Source: Acanthosepion lycidas
Taxonomy: Eukaryota; Mollusca; Cephalopoda; Sepiida; Sepiidae
Direction: 5' to 3'
Assembly (NCBI GenBank): GCA_963932145.1
Contig: OZ010571.1
Coordinates: 155,201,789 to 155,265,788 of the forward strand
DNA: 64,000 nt
Positions 57,216-64,000 of the stretch are shown one piece after another (position 1 is the stretch's first letter; each line of letters opens with the position of its first letter). The notes under the pieces are model-generated. The model was not told where the DNA came from. It saw nothing but the letters and a program-made list of their open reading frames with translations, and made no database searches. Made by a program: the position numbers and the translations under genes.

Positions 57216-58412
57216 CGTCATAATATAGCCATTTGCATATAAACATAGCACACCTTCCTTTACCCATTGTTTGCAATATAAACGAGTATTACTTGAATAT
57301 TTCTCTTACTCCAATTAAAAATATTATGCAAGTTCACATTTCAAGAATATCTACAACATAACGAAAACGTGATTGTCGTAGTTTATCTAGACCTTATATT
57401 TTCATCTTTAAATTCAAAATTTATTTTCTTGCTCATTTGGATCTGTATATAAGTAAGCAACCCCCAACAAATGTTGCATAAAGTAGAAGTCGATTTTAAG
57501 AAAATTCAGTTTTTTTTTGTTTAACGTCATTGTTAAAATCATACGAAAAACTACGAAAATTCTATTTAAAGTTTTCGTTGATATTTCTACCACCCCTTTA
57601 AAGTGAAATTAATTCGTAATCACCCACCTGCACTTATAAATTCTTTCTGTTCATTGTTTTCCTGAGAACTTTATCTTCTAGCCTGGCCAGTCGATATGGC
57701 CATAACTGAGAACAATTGGTGTTTTATAAAATCAAACTAACTGGTAGGTAATTATATTAAAAAATGTTTTGGAATTTAGTCAGTTGGATTCAGAGCTTTG
57801 ATTTGATTATACACAGGATTAAATAATTGAATATTGCTAGAGTTGGTCACATTAAATCTTCATTTAATGAGAATTTTTAATTATCATTTTTGCCAATTTT
57901 TAACATCTTCGGTCGACTAAATTTTCAAGATAAAACTTAAAAAACTTGCAAATGTTTATTTCCCGAAAGCGTATTCTCACCAAATGAATTTGATTTATTA
58001 ACGCAGTTCACGGCAAATTGAATAGATCACCTAGAAAAGTTCGAAAGCAAGAATGATTTTTTATTTTTTATTTAGTTTTTCAGGATATCACTTCCGGAAA
58101 CGAACATTTCATTTGAATCTTTACATCAATGCTGAATTTTGTAGTTGAAAAAAAGGTAAATTCATAAAAATCTAAAATATGTGACAATATCATTTATCTA
58201 AGTTGAAAAATATTTTAACAATGTAATAATTCAATATATTACTTTATCATAAATAAAAGAACTCAACACGTGGCACTGGAATATTTCCAAACTTCATTGA
58301 AACATAAAGTATAAAAATAATTTAAAATTTTAAAGAGTTCGTTTTATAATTGACTAAAGTCAATTTTCAATATTTTCCAATCTGCGGATAGGTTATTGTA
58401 AAATTAGATTTG
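57216..58412. other. Unassigned AT-rich stretch
   Basis: No gene or clear repeat. Confidence 0.4.
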
Positions 58413-58417
58413 CTAAG

Positions 58418-58705
58418 TGTTGGGCCGCACCCACCTTCTCATCAGAATGGACTGATCTCTCTACAACTAATTGGACGGTTATGTAGAGTTCTGGAAGGGA
58501 TCAGGTGACCATCACACTTCCGTCTCTCTACCGGAAGATACCGTTGGACTTTATACTCTTTCTGATTGTTACTGACTAACCTGCGTTCGTTTGACTACTA
58601 ATCTCTCTGTTGTAAATACCTCTTCGAATATACCAGTATTTTTCCCTACGTATGTGTTTGTCCTTATTTCAATACACTCACGCGGAAACACTCAACATCT
58701 CAACA
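58418..58705 (+). mobile_element. Solo LTR, 288 bp, with perfect 5-bp target duplication
   Basis: Starts TGTTGGGCC and ends CAACA (a TG...CA LTR). Flanked by CTAAG on both sides (58413-58417 and 58706-58710). It contains a TTATACT stretch near the middle. No internal region is present, so this is the product of LTR-LTR recombination. It is unrelated to the gypsy LTRs at 15 and 18 kb. Confidence 0.88.
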
Positions 58706-58710
58706 CTAAG

Positions 58711-59600
58711 CATTCCCAGTTTGTAGTAAACCCATTGAAATCGGATCTAGAATTCAGTTACGAAAAAAACTCTGCCTGATTCGATAGTAAATATTCGAAT
58801 CATATTTTTTCATACATAAGTGCGTGTATATCTTTAGTAGACAATAGTTCGCGCCAACCGATTTGGAACCTCCCACGTGATCAAGAAAAGTCCTAAATAT
58901 GAAACTTCAATACGACTTAGTCAGCGAGCCCCACAAATATAACGTCTTATGAAATTCATTTTCTTCAGTGACTCCAAAAACTTTGACAGCTCGCCACAGA
59001 AATCTATGAAACTCTTCTTACTGACTGAAAGTTAATTTTCATTAACATCAAAACAGCTTGTCAAATTCACTTACTTTTCGACATCAACTCAAGATAAGAT
59101 TTCTAAACTCATTCACTCAACATTATAAACTACACTGAGGAAAACGTCACGAATACAGTCTAAGCGGGACAACTTAACTATAAGTCTAGCAAACTAATTG
59201 CAATTTCCCCATAAACAAACTGTTTAATTTCTTAACAAATATACAAATACCTCTTCAAATTAACTGATGTTTACACAAACAATTTCTAAACACCGGATCT
59301 ATAGCATAACACCTTCAACGACACTTTATAATACACAACCAAGAACTCTAAAGTGTTTTAAACAACTTCACTATACCATTTTATACTTTTTGTGCTATGT
59401 AAAATATTTATTGTTAAACAAATATCTGTTGTTTTGATTATTTCTCTTGTTTTTTGTTGTCTTTGGTGTATTTGAATTTGTAAAAAAAAGTACTGGGTCA
59501 GTTTTAGTTGTATTTGTCACCGCTGCAGATTGGCTAACCCACTACAGATCCTTTAAAAGGTGGGATAAATATTGAACGCCATCACCTTCACCTCTCTGGT
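58711..59600. other. Unassigned stretch
   Basis: No supported gene. Confidence 0.4.
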
Positions 59601-62240
59601 AAGCAGCAATCAATGGGTAGCCATTTTCTGCGGTTGACCAAAATCTTTCAATTATCGCAACTATTCTACACTGGTTTTTAGCGCATGGAACATTAGAACG
59701 CTCTTCGATTTTCAAAATAGGACAAGGCCTGAACAGAGAACTGCCATCGATTGCAAGGAGCTTGTACGCTTCAAAATCGATGTAGCGGCCATCAGTGAAA
59801 CCAGGATATTACACTAAGGAAGGATCGACGAAGCGGGGTCTGGATATTCCATCTCTTGGAAAGAGAAACGAGTTTCAGAACATCGGATACATGGAGTGAA
59901 TTTTGTGGTCAGAACATCCTTGTTGTATGCTCACAATAACTTCAACAAAGCCATCAATGAGAACCTGGTGTCCCTCCGCATTTCTATGCCGCATGACAAC
60001 TTGCTGACACTCATCTCAGTCTACGCTCCAACCCATGACTCTGATGAAGCTGTGAAAAACAAGTGAATTTGCTTAATCTCCTTTACACCAAGAGATAAAC
60101 TGACCATCCTTGGCAATTTGAATGCCAGATTGGGGAATGACGCTGCAGTAATCGGAAACAGGAGTCAAGGATACTGTAATGACAACGAGATTTGTCTTCT
60201 CGGCATATGTGCTGAAAACGAGCTTCTCATAACCAATACCATCTTCCAGATTCCTAGAAGGCAGAAGATCACCTGGAGGCATCCTTGATCCAAATAGTGG
60301 CAGACCCTGAACTATTTTATCACTCGACAGAGAGACCACAGAGGCATTTTCACCATTCACTTCCTCCGCGGAACCAAAGAATTACTGGGGGGACCATCGA
60401 CTGCTTCTGCCCAAACTCAATATCCAAACACATAGATGCCAACGCGTCAAACAGCCAGCGACACGCAAAAAAGGGACTGATTCAAACGTGACCATGGAAT
60501 ATACAACGGGAGTTGAGTGTCTTGCGATGCCAACAAACGACAACAAATCACAGAAGATTGGACATCCCTTTGGGAGACCATGTGAAACCCTATAATCTTT
60601 TATATAATTTTTATAATAAAATCCATCGGACACACGAAATGTCACCACCAAGACTGGTTCGACCAGAACGTTCCTGAGATCTCCCGGCAAATTGAAGCAA
60701 AACAGAAAGCCACTCATCATCTCAAGGACCGAAAGTCAGATTCCTCCTTCTCAAAGCTCCCTGCCAATGGGAGCTCTGCATCATCCAAAACTGCTGGTAG
60801 AGAAACAAGACGGAAATACTACAGCAACACGTCGACAGCGAAATAGGAGACAATTCTTTTCAGAAATTAAGATTTTCGGTCCCATCAATAAGTACACATC
60901 GACCTTGAAAGAAGCTGTCAAGATTACCATAATCCCCGAGAATCAAGATATTAAAGCGAGATGGCAAGAACACATCTTTACCTTTGTCAATCGTGACAGA
61001 CTTCCTCAGACGTATCCCACAACACCCGGTGGATATCTGATAACCCTACGTATGATTTCGAAACTGCGCGCAAGTCTATCCGATCATTTCGAGCCCCGAG
61101 GCTTGATAGCCCCCGCTGGAACTGATCAAAAATTGTGGATTACCTCTCAAGACAAGAATCTTCCTCCGTCTCTACGGGTCTGATAAAAGAAACAAGTTCC
61201 ATTAGATCTGAAGGATGCGTATATCGCAGCCATCTTCATGAAAGGAGAGTGAAGTTTTTGTGGAAACTATTGTGTAATCTCTTCCCTGTCCATCACATGG
61301 AAGATCCTCGCCAGGATCCTTTTCAGTCGCCTTCTGATCTTGTTAGAGAACATCCTCCCTGAAAATCAAAGGGGTTTCAGAGCCATCAGTGGAACAATCG
61401 ATATGAATATCCCCGTGAGGCAAATCCAGGGAAAAAAGCAGCAAAAACCTCTGGGAATTATTTTCTACGCTCTTGAAAAGGCATTTGACAGTCTTCCAAG
61501 ACCAGTTATGTAGCATGTCCTAAGACACTATGGATTTCTCCTAGAAATTTATGATGCCCATCCAAGGAAATGATGTTTCGTATCCAACATTAAATCAGTA
61601 TTTCTATTTTCTTTCCCATCACCGTTGGTATTGAAACAAGGGTGCGTACTTGTTCCTACCCTCTTCTCCATCTACTTGGTGGCAATACTTCTTGATATTC
61701 CAGACGACAAACCTGGAATCAACCTTCGGTACCGAACCTATAGCAGTCTCTTCAAGATAGCTCGGCTCCGGTCCAAGATTCGAAAAAAACAAAAACAAAA
61801 AACAAAAAACAAAAACTAAAAACGTACGAGTCACAGAGCTCCGATACACTGATGACAACTGCACCCTGGCCAATGAACGCGAAGACATCCAGAACTTATC
61901 GGATGACTTCTACAGAGTGTAGATGTACTACCAATTCACCATTAACGTGGCAGACTAACGCCCTACTCCAACCACAGCCGAGACAATAACCATCACCTGA
62001 AGTCAAAATCGCCATCAACGGACTGGACCCGAAGAATATTGAATTTCCATACCTTGGTAGCGTACAAACATCAAATTCGTCCGCTGAAAAAGATGTTGAT
62101 AATCGAATCAAGGCCGCTCACGCATTATGCTGGAAGCTATTCAAAAGAGTCTTCAGCAATCTTGGGTTAACACATACCAACAAATTCATTGTTCACCGAG
62201 CTTTAAACGTTTTGATATCCAAATTTTACTGGTCGTTTGT
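59600..62240 (+). pseudogene. LINE remnant: APE endonuclease and RT
   Basis: From about 59685 the plus strand gives, with shifts, the start of an apurinic-type endonuclease. 59770-59815 reads FKIDVAAISETRI. 59880-60060 reads NFVVRTSLLYAHNNF, LVSLRISMPHDNLLTLISVY and APTHDSDEAVK. 60085-60240 reads RDKLTILGNLNARLGNDAAV (family GDFNAR) and CNDNEICLLGICAENELLIT. RT follows: DLKDAYIAAIF, SITWKILARILFSRLL, ENQRGFRAISGTIDM, FYALEKAFDSLPRP at about 61470-61500 (motif A), then RYTDDNCTLANE with YTDD at 61845-61856 (motif C). 62020-62200 reads INGLDPKNIEFPYLGSVQTS and on to RIKAAHALCWKLFKR. More than ten breaks are present. An A/C-rich insertion (about 61784-61818) lies inside the RT. Confidence 0.85.
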
Positions 62241-62529
62241 TAAGCAATATTTAGTCTACTGCGACCAGATCATGACCGAAAAGACAAATTAATATAAGTC
62301 AAATTAAACCTAATAAATTTTATCGCAAATTTAAAGCTACTTTAAAATATATAGTACATGAGTTAATCCCAAACCAAAATAATCTAAATTATAATATATA
62401 TTTCCGGTACTTTGCCTGGCAATTCTTTTATGACTCCATTTTCGATTCATCTCGTGTATCTCAGCCATATTTTCCCCTTAGAACGAACTGAGTGATATGC
62501 GTATAACTCTACCGTAGGTTTCTGTTATT
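62241..62529. other. AT-rich spacer between two LINE remnants
   Basis: Nothing recognised. Confidence 0.4.
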
Positions 62530-62887
62530 TTTACTAAATTAGACGCCCATAACGCATGTGGATTTAATGACATCCTCGTAGTTATCCTAGAAAAATGTGC
62601 TCCTAAGCTGGATCCCCTCCTCTCCAAACTTTACAATAAATGGCTCCTTGCTTCTTGCTTTGCAGTTTGTTGGAAATCCTCCTCTGTAGTTACTGTTTTT
62701 AAGAAGTCCAAAGAAGCGTCTGATCCCTCAAATTATCGCTCTATTAGTTTTTACCTCTTTTTTGGCAAAGTTCTCAAGTCCCTAATCAACGCTGAATTGG
62801 TGAAGTATTCTATTTCACACGCCCTCCTTTCGGACAAGCAATATGGCTTCCGTTTCTCCAGATCTACCACAGATGTATTAATGTTGC
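62530..62887 (+). pseudogene. Second LINE (CR1/Jockey-like) RT N-terminal part
   Basis: One frame reads DAHNACGFNDILVVILEKCA, PKLDPLLSKLYNKWLLASCF and VCWKSSSVVTVFKKSKEASD, then PSNYRSISF. After a shift it reads FGKVLKSLINAELVKYSISH and LLSDKQYGFRFSRSTTDVLM. This is the finger region of a CR1/Jockey-type RT (K-SGPDGI...PSNYRPIS...QYGFR). It is cut at 62887 by an insertion. Confidence 0.82.
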
Positions 62888-63295
62888 ATAGCCCCCTGGT
62901 GTAGTGGTCTTGAGCGACAGGCGTTGATTCACTCATATGTTGTATCTTCTCGCTCTTCTCTCGTCTTCTCCCGTCCGGTGATATGTAGTCTCTTTGGATT
63001 CAGAGATGAAAGGATTTCAATACAGGGAATTTTAACTTCATTATTTTCTTAACGCCTGTGAAGTCACTTTTTCCCTCAACTGGGGAGCAAATCCAGACAC
63101 GAAGGAAAAACGTCTACATTTTTAGACTCGACTACCTGAAATCCCTTTCTCTATTTTTCATTCCCACACTGGCTCAGCCAATCAAAATCGACTTTCTTTT
63201 TTTGTCTTGTATCTGATCCCTAAGGTCAACCTAAGTAAGTCAGAACAGAGATACACTTCCCCCTAAAAGTAATAGTCTCCTAAACTATTATTTAA
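62888..63295 (+). repeat. SINE-like insertion in the LINE
   Basis: It begins ATAGCCCCCTGGTGTAGTGG, like a tRNA 5' part with A box. The B box is unclear. It ends before 'taacattaacagcc', where the LINE reading resumes. Short similar sequences at the two ends ('tattaatgttg' and 'atttaacatta') may be a decayed target duplication. Confidence 0.6.
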
Positions 63296-63490
63296 CATTA
63301 ACAGCCGCCATTGAATTTGTCTCTCAAAACTTTAGATAGGAACGGTGAAGCTCGGGCTGTGGCACTAGATATCTCAAAGATATTTCAACAGGGTTTGACA
63401 TGCTGGCATTCTCCGCAAGCTCAACAGCTACGGTGTGACGGGACGAATATTTATCCGAATTAAATTGTTCCTAACAGGGTATTTATTCAG
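63296..63490 (+). pseudogene. Second LINE RT, continuation
   Basis: Resumes with AIEFVSQNF and NGEARAVALDISKIF (motif A, where relatives have ALDISKAFD), then a shifted stretch equivalent to HAGLLRKLNSYGVTGRIF. It ends near 63480. Confidence 0.78.
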
Positions 63491-64000
63491 ATGACGTCTG
63501 CATGTTTTAACAATTTGAAAATAAAAATAAAAGAAGCATTTTTTTGGAGATGGATGTTACAGTTATTTTTAATATTATTTTTGTTATTTTTAATTCTAAT
63601 CATTTGCTTTTGTGCTTTTGTGCTTTTTATTCACATTTTCAGACTGCAAAGCAAGAATAAATTTCCATTCTTATCTGAATTAAGAACGCTTACCTTTCTA
63701 ACCGGAGCAGAACTTTACTAATTACGTTATCAGCAGCCATTATTAAAACAGCGTCGCAATAAATAAAAAAAGCACAAACTGTAAACATAGCATGAAAGAA
63801 AATCTCGTCAAGAAATAAGGATTCATCTAAGAAATATGGACAACTCAAAGGAAACCTTAAAGTCTTAAAGACAATTTTAATTTTTGAATATAAAAATTGT
63901 TTTGTCTTGATATTAACATGGAATATAATTGAGAATTGATTCTAAAAAGGTTACAGTTTTCGAGATCTTTCAAATAGTCAAATCTTTTAAAAAATATGTT
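63491..64000. other. Unassigned end of the window
   Basis: A 76-codon frame at 63491-63721 has a strongly hydrophobic Leu/Ile/Phe stretch but arises from a T-rich tract and is not convincing. Nothing else is seen. Confidence 0.4.

Noticed and set aside
63491-63721. Hydrophobic, membrane-like 76-residue frame
   Set aside because: Explained by a T-rich tract following a LINE remnant; no signal or gene context.

Overview
This is AT-rich animal nuclear DNA. It has no bacterial-style coding; instead it carries split genes with GT-AG introns, long TA/TG microsatellites, tRNA-derived SINE-like repeats and decayed retroelements of several classes. The mixture (several LINE families, Penelope-like elements with a GIY-YIG nuclease, a Ty3/gypsy element, Helitrons, mariner-type MITEs) suggests a lophotrochozoan, and my best guess is a cephalopod such as an octopus. 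That guess rests on remembered resemblance of the repeats and was not checked by any search.

The only host gene family I can support is a set of three small secreted-peptide genes: copy A (+, about 7.67-8.80 kb), copy B (+, about 20.73-21.88 kb) and copy C (-, 23.55-26.20 kb). Each has a signal-peptide exon that breaks after the first base of a codon, then a final exon of exactly 119 nt encoding a short, acidic, cysteine-free tail. A and B share an untranslated first exon and a 1.5-kb duplicated block. A has lost its splice donor and B its start codon; C reads as intact, with an intron swollen to 2.5 kb by repeats. One further isolated candidate exon lies at 45.28 kb.

Layout: 0-3.1 kb holds two decayed retroelement reading frames on opposite strands. 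3.1-5.5 kb is unassigned. 5.5-7.3 kb is a LINE remnant and flanking repeat; then come gene A and a 742-bp deleted DNA transposon (8.99-9.73 kb). 10.6-14.2 kb holds inverted repeat pairs and LINE/Penelope pieces. 14.6-20.0 kb is a nested stack: a LINE split by a Ty3/gypsy element (14.98-18.34 kb) and by a Helitron (18.82-19.59 kb). Gene B and gene C follow. 26.2-30.8 kb is mostly empty apart from a SINE head and a LINE 3' end. 30.8-35.7 kb is a degenerate satellite joined to a 0.6-kb inverted repeat. 36.5-47.7 kb carries three palindromic mariner-like MITEs, SINE dimers, a LINE interrupted by a SINE, a deleted mariner and hairpin repeats. 48.7-51.5 kb is a deleted Helitron that keeps both ends of its coding region. 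54.9-57.2 kb is repeat-rich. 58.4 kb is a solo LTR with a perfect target duplication. 59.6-63.5 kb is two LINE remnants, the second split by a SINE-like insert.

Two structural themes recur. DNA transposons here tend to keep both ends of their coding region while losing the middle, and repeats tend to occur as inverted or fold-back duplications.
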